Below are positions 39,033 through 49,329 of a stretch of DNA of 64,000 nt, in pieces. The position numbers were made by a program, and so were the translations under genes. The stretch is from positions 248,001 through 312,000 of the forward strand of contig JAAFJY010000002.1 of assembly GCA_013299105.1 (NCBI GenBank), read 5' to 3'. The notes under the pieces are model-generated. The model was not told where the DNA came from, made no database searches, and saw only the letters and a program-made list of their open reading frames with translations. Every line of letters begins with the position of its first letter. Within the stretch, counting starts at the first letter, position 1. Source of the stretch: Chitinophagales bacterium (GTDB lineage Bacteria > Bacteroidota > Bacteroidia > Chitinophagales > Saprospiraceae).

Positions 39033-39063
39033 GCCGCGTGGTATCCATGCGGCTTCTTTTTTT
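39033..39063 (+). terminator. Intrinsic terminator
   Basis: GCCGCGTGG-TAT-CCATGCGGC (one G-U) followed by TTCTTTTTTT. Confidence 0.75.
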
Positions 39064-39205
39064 GGTGCTAAAGACCAAGTTTGTTAATCAAAAGTAAAGA
39101 AAGTTTCCAGAAATGGAAATGTCTGTATAAAAAAATTGGGGTTTTGTGCTCTTCAATTGGCATAAAACCCCATTTTTTATTTTTAACTGTTTGAAAAACA
39201 GTATT

Positions 39206-42200
39206 TTACCAGCCAGGCATGAAGTTAAGACCAAATGAGCCCTGAGCACCCTTGATCAGAGGAATGGCATAGTAAGGTTCTAAAATTAAAGCCCCAAAAA
39301 CGTTCACTCTCAACGATGCGCCCACCGAGGAGATGGGGCGAATGAGGTTCTTTCCATTCGAGTCCTTGAAATCAAATTGCTCGAATCGGGTCCAACTGAT
39401 TCCAGTATCGAAGAAAAAATTCAAGTCTGCGGGAATGATTTGAGAAGGAATCAGCGCCAAACGTTTAGGACCTAGGAAAGGAATCCGTACTTCCGCGTTG
39501 AAAACTCCAATTTTGGTGCCCAGAATGTTATCGCGGTTGATGAGACCACCGCGTTCGAGAATGTTGACTGCATTGCCTTGGTAGCCTCGTACCCACCATG
39601 GAGAGCCAAGAAACAGTGGCGGGAAAACGTTCGTATTTTCAGAGTCGCGACCATAACGTCCGGTATGCATGGCTCGTACAGCAAAGGTAAATTTGCCACG
39701 CCGTAGATAATTACGAAAGTCGATAGTAGGGTTTAAAAACTGCACATCCCCGGTATAATATCGGAAACCCACCCGGTAACGATACCCCTGCAAAGGTGCG
39801 GTCAGGCCAAAATTGGAGTTGTCGCCTACCAAAGCAGCACCTATCCCGCGCATGGTGAACCCTGCTGGGGCATCTTGTTTGGTTTGTTGGCGGTCCAATA
39901 GCTGACCACGACCAAAACCATTGATGAATTGACTAACTTCTTCCACTTGCCTCAGTGACTGACCAATTCTGGTTAAGTCTAATTCTGTTTCGACCCTCAA
40001 AGTAGGAGAGAATGGCAATTGGGCAAACATGGTAGCACCACTCTGGAAAATGCGAAAAATATTGTAGCGATCCACTACTACAGGACCAACGCTACTGTTA
40101 GCCAAGAAAGTAGTATCAGGGGAGAAAAAAGGAAAAGGAATATGCATCAAAGAGCCACCCCACTGAATTTTACTTTTGCGGTTGATGTAAGTCATCATGC
40201 CGCCAAAATCCTGTACCTGACCATTCAAATTGGCTTGGGTGATGATCTGGTTATTGCCCAAGATATCACTGAATAAGGCCTGAATACCACCGGCCAGCCC
40301 AGCGTTGGTGCCGAATAGGTTGTTGCCAACCCCAACCCCGCCCCCACCTGTGAGGAAGTCCAGTTTGAATTTGGAACGGTAGGCTTGTTCATTGACAACC
40401 GTAGCGTCACCTTTCAGTTCTTCGTCAGCATTGTGCAGTTGTTTGTCCACTATACTCGTCAAACGGGTATTCAGGCGAGGTAATTTAGCGGCCTCGTAAG
40501 TGACTACATTGCCATCCACAGGCTCGTTGAGGCAGTCCTGCAAACGGATGCGGTAAATGCTGTATGATTTTTTGTTGTAAAGGGTATAAAGTACCCGGTC
40601 TAGTTTTCGGTCAAGGGTAATGGCTGGAGAATAGAAACCAATACCACTGATGCCCGTAGCCAAGTCAGTCATTTTAAAAACTTCCTTCGTATCGGGGTTG
40701 AAGCGATATAAGTTGCGGTAGCCGTCCGGAGTCGATAGGAAAACAATGTCTCCATTATTGTCGATTTGTGGATTGAGGTTATCCGCACCAGGAAATACAT
40801 CATAATTGGTCACCGCGCCACCAACCAAGTCAAGTTCGGCCAAATTAAAGGTCAGACGACCATAAGTGCGGCCATTTTCCCAAGCCAATTGATCCGTTGA
40901 AAAAACCAGGGTCTGGCCATTGTCACTCCATACAGGCTGGATTTCAGAATACTTGTCATCGGTGAGTTGCTTCAGTTCAGCCGATTTGATGGTGTATTGG
41001 TACAAATCGGTTTGGCCTTCTTTTAAGCCTGATACCACGATGCTTTTCCCATCTGGCGACCAAGCTGGATTGTAAAAAGCCTGCAAACCTGAAGGCGAAT
41101 ACTCATTCAAGGTTTTACCAGTGAAAGGGTCTTTGACAATCAATACGTTGCGGCCTTTTTTGAAAGCCACGATGGCTACTTTTTTACTATCAGGCGACCA
41201 GGCACCAGCAGATTCCAGGAAGTCGAAATTGTCGATGTTGCCATTTCGAGCCGTACTTGCTACAGTTTTCATGATTTTCCCGGTAGCAGCATCGGCCAAG
41301 AATACATCGGTGGAGAATAAATTGCGCTCCGAGATGAACAAAACATACTTACCGTTTGGGCTCAAAGACGGGGAGATGTTCATGGTGCCGCCATCTTTTT
41401 CGTCCAAAATGGGTTTGCCTAGGATGTTCTTACCCTTGTTTTCCACAAAGGGTTGAAATTGTTTTTTGAGTGCATCTTGCCAAAGCTTGTTTAAGTCCTG
41501 TTTGCTCATTTCCAACACCAATGGGATGGCTACATCAATGCCATAAATCGCAGTGGCTTTGAAAAACGGTTCAATTACCCCATCTCCTTTCAAACCCGTG
41601 AGGAAAACCCAAAACGCGTGTCCATAGCGATAGGGGAAATATTTAGGGTTGTTCATTTGATCTAGGGTCGGCACATCGTCATTGATCACCGCATCGCGCA
41701 TCCACATGCTGGTGAAGGGATCCACGCTGCCGATGGACATGTACTCGGCCATGCCCTCTACAATCCAAAGTGGGAGGTTACTCAAGCTATTGAGCGAAGT
41801 AGAATCACCCGTCAAAATGCGGTTGAACTGAAAAGCATGCACCAATTCGTGCCCCAAAACCTGGTAAGTGCCTTGGTTGGTTACCGCAATCGGCATGATA
41901 ACCCTATTTTTAAAGGCCTCAGTGACGCCACCTGTTCCTACGCCAACCCCACCACTGATGGTATTGGTTTGTTGAAAATCAGCGTGATCGTTGTAAAAAA
42001 TGATCGGGTTGCGTTGGCGGATGGTATCGCGCAGCAGAAATTGATGATAGCGGTACCACATTTCGGATTGTGAGATCAGCTCTTGCCTGCGCTCCGCATT
42101 TTTGAGGTAAAAGTAGGCCTCAAAATTGGGCGAGTTGTACACGTTGAAATTGAATTTCTCATAGTTGGGTTTGTTGCGACCGAAGTACTCTTGGGCCTGG

Positions 42201-42280
42201 ACATTCGAGGCAGCGATTGTCAAGCAGGCCAACAAAGCCCAGAACCGAATGAGCTGATTCCCTTTGGGCTGTTTTTTCAT
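39206..42280 (-). CDS. Multi-domain envelope protein: HExxH peptidase-like N-terminus, TolB/PD40-type beta-propeller, C-terminal outer-membrane beta-barrel-like region
   Basis: VLGHELVHAFQFN...WIVEGMAEYMS; SPNGKYVLFISERN, SPDGKSIVVSG propeller blades; C-terminal LNFFFDTGISWTRF...LRVNVFGALILEPYYAIP. Confidence 0.82.
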   Translation of the reverse strand: MKKQPKGNQLIRFWALLACLTIAASNVQAQEYFGRNKPNYEKFNFNVYNSPNFEAYFYLKNAERRQELISQSEMWYRYHQFLLRDTIRQRNPIIFYNDHADFQQTNTISGGVGVGTGGVTEAFKNRVIMPIAVTNQGTYQVLGHELVHAFQFNRILTGDSTSLNSLSNLPLWIVEGMAEYMSIGSVDPFTSMWMRDAVINDDVPTLDQMNNPKYFPYRYGHAFWVFLTGLKGDGVIEPFFKATAIYGIDVAIPLVLEMSKQDLNKLWQDALKKQFQPFVENKGKNILGKPILDEKDGGTMNISPSLSPNGKYVLFISERNLFSTDVFLADAATGKIMKTVASTARNGNIDNFDFLESAGAWSPDSKKVAIVAFKKGRNVLIVKDPFTGKTLNEYSPSGLQAFYNPAWSPDGKSIVVSGLKEGQTDLYQYTIKSAELKQLTDDKYSEIQPVWSDNGQTLVFSTDQLAWENGRTYGRLTFNLAELDLVGGAVTNYDVFPGADNLNPQIDNNGDIVFLSTPDGYRNLYRFNPDTKEVFKMTDLATGISGIGFYSPAITLDRKLDRVLYTLYNKKSYSIYRIRLQDCLNEPVDGNVVTYEAAKLPRLNTRLTSIVDKQLHNADEELKGDATVVNEQAYRSKFKLDFLTGGGGVGVGNNLFGTNAGLAGGIQALFSDILGNNQIITQANLNGQVQDFGGMMTYINRKSKIQWGGSLMHIPFPFFSPDTTFLANSSVGPVVVDRYNIFRIFQSGATMFAQLPFSPTLRVETELDLTRIGQSLRQVEEVSQFINGFGRGQLLDRQQTKQDAPAGFTMRGIGAALVGDNSNFGLTAPLQGYRYRVGFRYYTGDVQFLNPTIDFRNYLRRGKFTFAVRAMHTGRYGRDSENTNVFPPLFLGSPWWVRGYQGNAVNILERGGLINRDNILGTKIGVFNAEVRIPFLGPKRLALIPSQIIPADLNFFFDTGISWTRFEQFDFKDSNGKNLIRPISSVGASLRVNVFGALILEPYYAIPLIKGAQGSFGLNFMPGW

Positions 42281-42852
42281 AATTTTGGCGATTTGGTGGT
42301 TATTGGAAAAACCAATGTACCACTTTGTTGCAATAAAAGAATGGATACTCAACGGATGTAACGAAGTTCATGACTAGGCTACACCCGTTTACCTTGGTTT
42401 TTACATTGAATGTCACTATCCAACTGTTTTCCGTTTTAGCAAAAAAAGTCGTTTTTTGCCTCAAAGTATTTGAGCTAAAATGAGATGGACATCTTTGTTT
42501 TTGAGGTTTAGCAAAAAAAGAACACAACTTCCTTTCATCCAGGTGTTTAAGCAGGTAGTTATCTTTTTTCACTAAACCCAAACCTGTCCACCTTATTTTT
42601 TTACGCTCCCAAAACTACTCGGCTGGATAGTTTCATTAAACTAACTGTTTTTCGCAGGATTTGGTTTTTACAGCTTGTTCAGTATAAACATTTTAACAGA
42701 CGTATTTGTAAGTGAAATCGTCATGAAAAGAGCGTTAAAGAACTCTTAAAGCCTGTTTTGTGTAAGACTGAAGACAGAAAAGCCTGGCTTTTTTGGCGCT
42801 TTGTGGTCTTTTTTGGGCAAACAAAAAAGAGAATACCTTAATACACGGTGCT

Positions 42853-44154
42853 TTACTTCCTTTTAACCACCCGCTCATAAACTTCGCCCCAGCCTTTCCA
42901 GCCTTCGGCGGCAAAAAAAGAACTATTGTGCCAAAGGATACAAAAATGCCCACCGACAGCCAGACATTGTTCGCGCAGTTGGGTCATTTTTTCCTCTGCT
43001 TGCGCAGGTTTGAGTTTCAAGTAAGAACGCAGCGTAACATCCATCGCGGCAAAGGGGTGAACCCAAAAATCTTTACTGGTTTCTTCTTCCAAATCATACC
43101 ATTGATAAGGGCGGGAAATCCCGGCTCGAAACCCCACATTATCAGCATACCCCATCGAGTGGTCGTGTTTGATGCCCGCAGCCATCAAGGATCGGTAGGT
43201 TTGGGGGAAACGCAGCATTAAAAAGTGTTGACGACTATGCTCTACAATAATTTTCCCAAAATCCTCTACCCTTTTTTTTTCTATCGATATCCGTTCCGGG
43301 TCTGTATTGGATGCATAAGATGGGTGCATACCAAAGTCTTGGTGCCCACAGAGCATTCTAATTAAACTCCGCATGATTGGGGAAGTAACAGGGTTGTTGA
43401 TGTCGTGTTTACCATAATCGGCTACCAGGAAAAAATAACGACATTTGATTTCTGCCTCTTTGTGCCATTCCAAAATACTGGGGATGGTGAAATAAGGATC
43501 TTCAAATACCTCAAACCAGGCTTTCCAACGTTTGTACAAATGTACGAATCTAAATCCCAGCAAGTCTCGGGCAATGCCAGCAAGGTAGCGCCAGTTTTCG
43601 AGGTACTGCATACTGAAAGCGCGGTCGATGTCGACGGTAGAGACAAACTCGTAACTGGGCAAAGGCCAATCAAACCCAGGAAAGCGGGCTACAATTTTTT
43701 TTCGCAACAACAACAGCCAATGTTCCACAACCGGTATATGCAAAAACCCTTCGGCTTGAGCCAAGCTATTTGCCGCTGTAAAACGATTGTGTCGATCGGG
43801 TTTGAAAGGCAGGTATTCCTCGTATCGGCTGAGTAAGTAGAAAATTTGCGAAAATACGTCACCAGGAAAATCGCTACCAGTTTCCCCAAAAAACCAAGGC
43901 AAACCTTGCTCCCACTTGACAATTGGTTTGACCGAAGCAATGTCTCCAGCAGCCAGCAGGCCAGCTGGTTCGATCCAAAGCTCATGCGGGTCTTGGGCAG
44001 CATTGCTGTAATTGATTTTTACACCTTCAGCTTTGAGATAGGTATCTAAATCACGTATTGTGCGCCAGTTCAAGGGGTGCAAAACCTCAAAGCATTGCCT
44101 AAAAACGTACTGCGAACGAGGCGTATAAGTAGGGCTGTAGATGATCAATTCCAT
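42853..44154 (-). CDS. Polysaccharide-deacetylase-like protein (DUF7033-type N-terminus)
   Basis: FFGETGSDFPGDVFSQIFYLLSRYEEYLPFKPDRHNRF ... VSTVDIDRAFSM ... DFGMHPSYASNTDPERISIEKKRVE. Confidence 0.75.
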   Translation of the reverse strand: MELIIYSPTYTPRSQYVFRQCFEVLHPLNWRTIRDLDTYLKAEGVKINYSNAAQDPHELWIEPAGLLAAGDIASVKPIVKWEQGLPWFFGETGSDFPGDVFSQIFYLLSRYEEYLPFKPDRHNRFTAANSLAQAEGFLHIPVVEHWLLLLRKKIVARFPGFDWPLPSYEFVSTVDIDRAFSMQYLENWRYLAGIARDLLGFRFVHLYKRWKAWFEVFEDPYFTIPSILEWHKEAEIKCRYFFLVADYGKHDINNPVTSPIMRSLIRMLCGHQDFGMHPSYASNTDPERISIEKKRVEDFGKIIVEHSRQHFLMLRFPQTYRSLMAAGIKHDHSMGYADNVGFRAGISRPYQWYDLEEETSKDFWVHPFAAMDVTLRSYLKLKPAQAEEKMTQLREQCLAVGGHFCILWHNSSFFAAEGWKGWGEVYERVVKRK

Positions 44155-44339
44155 AAAATGTCGGTCAAATGGCTTATTGCATCGACAAAGTCATAAAAAT
44201 TACGTACATTTCACTGGTTTTGAACCCAGAAAGATGTTCAAAATGTGCAAACACTGCTACTATTTTGCACTACAAAACCAAAACATTAACCTTGGATTAA
44301 TGTTAGTAGCATTTAGTGTACACGTAAAAATCGGCCAGC

Positions 44340-45149
44340 ATGAAAACACGCTACACCGCCATTGTCATACTGCTGTTTGGGTCTGTCAGCTTGCTTCAGG
44401 CACAACAATCATTGAACTTGGGCCAAAACAACTACCAAACACGCAAAGGGGTCATTTTTAGCAAAGAAAGTTCATTCAATATCAAACCCCACACCAATGG
44501 GATCGCCTTGGGTTTACAGTTTGGTAAAATTCAGTCCTACAACCGTACCACTTATTGGGGTTTGGAATTGGGGGAACTGCGCCACATCAAGGAAACCCGT
44601 CAAAACAAACAAAGCTTGATTGCATCAGTTGATGCTTCTTTCCGGGGCTTTGTGTTTGGCAAGCAGAACAATTTTTTTGTCATGCGGGGCAATTTTGGCC
44701 AAAAAATATACCTCTCCGAAAAAGCTCGCCGCAAAGGGCTGGCGCTGGGGCTTGACTATTCAGCAGGGCCAAGTTTGGGTTTGTTAAAGCCCTATTACCT
44801 TATTCTCCGCTACGTGCCAGAAGATTTCGTGCGGAATTACCGCAGCGAAAAGTACAGTGCTGAAAATGCCGATCGTTTTTTGGACATCAACAGCATCTTT
44901 GGTGCGGATGGTTTTTCAAAAGGATTGGGTGAAATCAAAATGACCCCTGGATTACACGCCAAAGCTTCTTTGCATTTCGACTGGGGGGCCTACGATGAAT
45001 TTGTAAAAGCCTTTGAAGTAGGCATCATGGGTGATTTTTATTTCAAAGAAGTACCCATCATGGTCGAATCTCCCAGCATTCCCGCAGTACGAAATCAGGC
45101 ACTTTTCCTCAACTTGTTTTTGATGGTACAATTGGGTAAGCGCTCATGA
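44340..45149 (+). CDS. Hypothetical secreted/outer-membrane protein
   Basis: Signal peptide-like N terminus (YTAIVILLFGSVSLLQAQ); alternating hydrophobic pattern. Confidence 0.6.
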   Translation: MKTRYTAIVILLFGSVSLLQAQQSLNLGQNNYQTRKGVIFSKESSFNIKPHTNGIALGLQFGKIQSYNRTTYWGLELGELRHIKETRQNKQSLIASVDASFRGFVFGKQNNFFVMRGNFGQKIYLSEKARRKGLALGLDYSAGPSLGLLKPYYLILRYVPEDFVRNYRSEKYSAENADRFLDINSIFGADGFSKGLGEIKMTPGLHAKASLHFDWGAYDEFVKAFEVGIMGDFYFKEVPIMVESPSIPAVRNQALFLNLFLMVQLGKRS

Positions 45150-45305
45150 ACAGGGTTTCTCGGTATTGAGCGCGCTTTTAGCCTGAAATTTTATTGAAAA
45201 GCAAACTTTTGGCGGCGCTTTTGTGTAAATTATAGGACCTTTGTTTCTCGAAATTTAAATTGTAGTGTTCCAAACCATCGTGAACATTTACCATACAAGT
45301 AATCC

Positions 45306-46190
45306 ATGCTCGAACTGCCTGTTGTATCCGCTGACGAAAATAAAGAAGCACCCCGCCAACGCAAACCTGATTGGTTGCGGGTTAAATTGCCAATTGGGCC
45401 TAGCTACAAGAAAGTACGCAGCCTGGTTGATGAGTACAAGTTGCACACCATTTGCCAAAGCGGCAACTGCCCCAACATGGGCGAATGCTGGGGAGCAGGC
45501 ACGGCAACCTTTATGATCCTGGGCAACACTTGTACCCGTTCTTGTTCTTTTTGTGCGGTAAAAACGGGGCGCCCCAATGAATATGATACCGACGAACCTC
45601 GTCGGGTAGCCGAAGCCATTTTTCTCATGCAGGTGAAACACGCAGTGATTACCTCGGTCAACCGGGATGAATTGGCCGACCGCGGGGCTGAAATTTGGCA
45701 CCAAACCGTTCGCCTGGTCAAAGAAACCAGCCCCAGTACCACCATCGAAACCCTGATCCCAGATGTTAAAGCCAATTGGGAAGCCCTGGAGCGCATGATC
45801 AGTGCGGGCCAGGAAGTGGTATCACACAACATGGAAACCGTTGAGCGCCTTTACCGCAAAGTGCGCCCGCAAGCCAAATACCAAAGAAGCTTAGAGCAAA
45901 TTAAGCGTACCAAAGCATTTGGTAAACGCACCAAATCGGGCGTAATGGTAGGATTGGGCGAAACCCAGGAGGAGATGTTCAAAATCATGGATGACCTGCG
46001 CGAGCACGATTGTGATGTTTTAACCATCGGCCAATACCTGCAACCCACCAAGATGCACATCGAGGTGGCTGAATTCATTCACCCTGATGTATTTGCCATG
46101 TATCACGAAGAAGGCATGAAACGCGGTTTCGCTTTCGTAGAAAGTGGCCCACTGGTGCGCTCCTCTTACCACGCCGAACGGCATTTATAG
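45306..46190 (+). CDS. lipA: Lipoyl synthase
   Basis: [41 protein letters not shown] (CxxxxxC and CxxxCxxC clusters). Confidence 0.97.
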   Translation: MLELPVVSADENKEAPRQRKPDWLRVKLPIGPSYKKVRSLVDEYKLHTICQSGNCPNMGECWGAGTATFMILGNTCTRSCSFCAVKTGRPNEYDTDEPRRVAEAIFLMQVKHAVITSVNRDELADRGAEIWHQTVRLVKETSPSTTIETLIPDVKANWEALERMISAGQEVVSHNMETVERLYRKVRPQAKYQRSLEQIKRTKAFGKRTKSGVMVGLGETQEEMFKIMDDLREHDCDVLTIGQYLQPTKMHIEVAEFIHPDVFAMYHEEGMKRGFAFVESGPLVRSSYHAERHL

Positions 46191-46202
46191 TACTTGCCTG
46201 TT

Positions 46203-47093
46203 ATGTCCAAACACCTACTTTTTGCCCTGCTTACTTGTTTACAAGTTGGCCTGATGAATGCACAAACACCCACTTGGCCCGATCCTATTTTGCTCTATCC
46301 ACAAGGCGCACCCGATGCAATGGGCGCTGCCGATAAAGATAAGCCGGCCCTGTTCCATTTTCCAGCACCAAAAGACAAAGCCACAGGGGCAGCCGTGATG
46401 ATTTGTCCTGGTGGTGGCTATGTGGTTCACGCCATGGACCATGAAGGAATTCAGATTGCCAAGTGGTACAATGATTTGGGCATCCATGCTTTTGTGCTGC
46501 GTTATCGCCTGGGCAATTGGGACAATCCCTCGTATCGTCACCCCACCATGCTAGAGGATGCCAAACGTGGATTTCGCATCATCCGCGACCGCGCACCAAG
46601 TTTAGGCATCAATCCAAACAAGGTCGGTGTCATGGGATTTTCTGCAGGAGGGCATTTGGCTTCCACCTTGGGGACTCATTTCGACGACGGCCAAGCCAAT
46701 GCCGTCGAAACAGTTGAGCGTCAAAGTAGTTTGCCCAACTTTATGGTGTTGGGCTATCCGGTGATTTCTTTGAAAGAATACGCTCATTCGGGCTCGCGAC
46801 GCTTTTTATTAGGGCCTACGCCAAGCAAGGCTGCTGTGGATTCCTTGTCGAATCACACCCAGGTTTCGGCGCTTACGCCACCTACTTTTTTGTTCCATAC
46901 GGATGAAGACAGTGCGGTACCGCCTGAGAACAGCATATTGTTTTACCTCGCCTGTCGCAAAGCTGGAGTACCCGCCGAGTTGCACATATATGAGAAAGGG
47001 AAACATGGGGTGGGTTTTGCGCCCCAAGATCCTATTTTGAGCACTTGGAAAGATCGTTTGCGGGATTGGTTGAAAGTAAGGGGAATGCTCTGA
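46203..47093 (+). CDS. Secreted alpha/beta hydrolase (acetyl-esterase/xylanase-like)
   Basis: MICPGGGYVVHAMDHEG ... VGVMGFSAGGHLAST (GxSxG) ... HTDEDSAVPPENS ... HGVGF. Confidence 0.85.
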   Translation: MSKHLLFALLTCLQVGLMNAQTPTWPDPILLYPQGAPDAMGAADKDKPALFHFPAPKDKATGAAVMICPGGGYVVHAMDHEGIQIAKWYNDLGIHAFVLRYRLGNWDNPSYRHPTMLEDAKRGFRIIRDRAPSLGINPNKVGVMGFSAGGHLASTLGTHFDDGQANAVETVERQSSLPNFMVLGYPVISLKEYAHSGSRRFLLGPTPSKAAVDSLSNHTQVSALTPPTFLFHTDEDSAVPPENSILFYLACRKAGVPAELHIYEKGKHGVGFAPQDPILSTWKDRLRDWLKVRGML

Positions 47094-47294
47094 GGTTTTA
47101 AACAATAATTTTACAAATTTTAGGCGTAATTTCAGACTAAATTCTTTTCCAAATTGCATTAACCAAGGAAAGTATTCTCCGTTATTAAAGCTAAGAAACT
47201 CCTAACTTGCAGCAATAAACCTCAATTGCACAATTTTGGCGAATTTCGCACTTCGGAAATTTTGTGCGCTATAAAAAACTATTTAAAGTTTAAG

Positions 47295-47403
47295 TAACGC
47301 CAGACGCATAGACTAGAGGAACCCGAAGGGCGTTAAATAACAAATTGGCTAATCTAAGTTTCATACATTATTTGTTCGCCGGCTCGAAAGGTCGGCTTTT
47401 TTT
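47295..47403 (+). ncRNA. Candidate structured ncRNA / terminator-ended element
   Basis: Consecutive hairpins TAACGCC/GGCGTTA (47295-47301/47329-47335), AACAAAT/ATTTGTT (47339-47345/47370-47376), GCCGGCT/GGTCGGC (47378-47384/47390-47396) followed by T7; no ORF. Confidence 0.35.
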
Positions 47404-47576
47404 ATGCTTGTTTCCAAGGCGTACCCAGTATAATTATCGTTTTTATAGGCTATTTCGCTGCTTTGACCAAAGAAAAAGTAAAAAAGAAAGTTGCAAACAG
47501 TTAAAAAAATTGATTTTTCAGTTTTGTATAAGCGAGTAGGTTTACCCTCTCGGGTTACAGTTACAGCCGATTTACC

Positions 47577-48020
47577 TTATCGGGTGCGGGTAGAATGCAT
47601 TTGCACCAGCCACCATTTTCCTTTTCGGCGTTCTAGAATCACACTTTCCAACCAACGCACGCTTTGCTGCTTGCCGTCGGGTTGGTGGAAAATACCCGTG
47701 TTCCAATAACTGGCCCAAGCGATGTTTTTCCGAAAATTGAATTGGATGAAGCGGAATTTATTTTCGCGGTTATAAGGTTTAGGATATTTGCTGGTGTAAG
47801 TGCGAATGCTGTCCACATTCCAGACCAGGCCCACATCGTAAAGCTCAAAATCTGGGGTGCAAGTTTTATCCACATACTTCATGTCATGTTGTGAAAAAAC
47901 CTGGAAGAATTCGTCCACGATGGCTCGGACTTGGGTTGAGTCGATGCCGCCGGATTTTTGGGAGTAGCCATGCGTAGCAAAAGTGAAGAAAAGCAGGAGG
48001 GCGCTGATTAGCTTGGTCAT
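47577..48020 (-). CDS. Hypothetical secreted SnoaL/DUF4440-like protein
   Basis: Signal peptide then IVDEFFQVFSQHDMKYVDKTCTPDFELYDVGLVWNVDSI...RWLESVILERRKGKWWLVQMHSTR. Confidence 0.65.
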   Translation of the reverse strand: MTKLISALLLFFTFATHGYSQKSGGIDSTQVRAIVDEFFQVFSQHDMKYVDKTCTPDFELYDVGLVWNVDSIRTYTSKYPKPYNRENKFRFIQFNFRKNIAWASYWNTGIFHQPDGKQQSVRWLESVILERRKGKWWLVQMHSTRTR

Positions 48021-48106
48021 TTGGAAAGGATTGTTGGCGATCAAAGGGTGCCCAAATTTAACATAAGTTAGGGCTTGATACAAGGCTTTGTTGCCTAAAT
48101 AAAAAA

Positions 48107-48134
48107 GCCCGCTGGATCTTTTACTCCAGCGGGC
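48107..48134 (-). terminator. Intrinsic terminator (for 48189-49142 gene)
   Basis: GCCCGCTGGA / TCCAGCGGGC perfect 10-bp stem; T6 on the minus strand. Confidence 0.8.
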
Positions 48135-48188
48135 CTCATCATTTGGATATGTTTGTGGGATTATGCTAATTGTGGAGCTGGTGCAGGA

Positions 48189-49142
48189 TTAATCCTTGCA
48201 CTCCTTACCAGCTCTCAGCAAATCAGCTGGCTTACTGATCGTGGCGGTAGTTTTATTGCTGTAAATGATGTTGAAGGGCAATTTGATGATCGTGACACCG
48301 CGGTCGCGGGGATTGTCTTTTTTGTACTGAGCAGCCAAACGCAGGTATTCCTCATTGTTTTTTACAACGGCAGTTTTGCCATTGGGATACAAGATCGTAT
48401 CCGGGAATACCACCCGGAAGCAAAGTTTATCGTCGAATGGGCCATTGCCATTACCGGGCCCGTTGCCGTTGCCAGGTCCATCAGGGCGACGATTGTTGCC
48501 GCAAGCCTCATGGATTTTTTTCAACGCTTCAGCGCTATTGACTTTTACCACTTTGCCATCGCTATTGGTGATGTTTACCGGGAATACCAACTCCGGGCGA
48601 TTATCCGCGCCTGGGTGTTTGCGTTTCCAGCGCAGCAAGAGTGCGCCCAATTCGCGTGCATTGTTCACCGTTACTACTGCGCTGTCTGGAATTTTTACTT
48701 GAACGGGAAAAACCAGCTCGTAGCAAGGTTTGTGAACCATCGTGTCTGGGCGGCAGCTTTCCAGTAGCTTTAGGAAGTCTTCTGCTTTGGTAATTGTCTT
48801 GGTAGAACCATCAGACAGGGTCACGTTGATTGGGAAAACCAATTTAGGGCGCTTATCAGGATTGCGCTCTTTTTTGAAACCCTCCATAAAGCGGCGATAT
48901 TGGCGCAAAGAATCTAATTTTATGGTGTCGCCATTCGGTTTTACAATCTTCACGGGGAAAACCAGGTCAAAACAGTCGCCACCGGGGCGTGGTCCATTTT
49001 GGGGATCCAGGTTGGTGTACAGCGGATTGCCAAAGGTAAAGTTGCTTTCGCTCAGTACGATGTCTTCTTTTTGACAAGCGTTGAAAGCAAGAACAGCTAG
49101 GAACAAGAATGCGGTTCCGAACTTCGTCAAACGATTGAACAT
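48189..49142 (-). CDS. Hypothetical lipoprotein with about six ~50-65-aa repeats (LVFPVxI..DGxxxxI motif)
   Basis: Lipobox LAFNAC; repeats CFDLVFPVKIVKPNGDTIKL / PKLVFPINVTLSDGSTKTI / CYELVFPVQVKIPDSAVVTV / PELVFPVNITNSDGKVVKV / CFRVVFPDTILYPNGKTAVV / IKLPFNIIYSNKTTATI. Confidence 0.8.
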   Translation of the reverse strand: MFNRLTKFGTAFLFLAVLAFNACQKEDIVLSESNFTFGNPLYTNLDPQNGPRPGGDCFDLVFPVKIVKPNGDTIKLDSLRQYRRFMEGFKKERNPDKRPKLVFPINVTLSDGSTKTITKAEDFLKLLESCRPDTMVHKPCYELVFPVQVKIPDSAVVTVNNARELGALLLRWKRKHPGADNRPELVFPVNITNSDGKVVKVNSAEALKKIHEACGNNRRPDGPGNGNGPGNGNGPFDDKLCFRVVFPDTILYPNGKTAVVKNNEEYLRLAAQYKKDNPRDRGVTIIKLPFNIIYSNKTTATISKPADLLRAGKECKD

Positions 49143-49329
49143 AGGATGTTTTTTTTGGATTATGAAATTCATTGTTCGATGCAGTAAGTCTGGTTTTCGT
49201 ATTTTGTACCCATCTTTGCAGCAGATTTTTCTCATAGAAATTTCAAATCTTTTTGTAATGGTTTGATTTACAGAAGGATGGTTGTGGAAAATATTTTTTC
49301 AATAGTAAAGCTGTCGCTACAATAACGCT

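Noticed and set aside
47867-47875. Isolated TTATCCACA DnaA box
   Set aside because: Single box within a coding region; one such match is expected by chance in a window this size.
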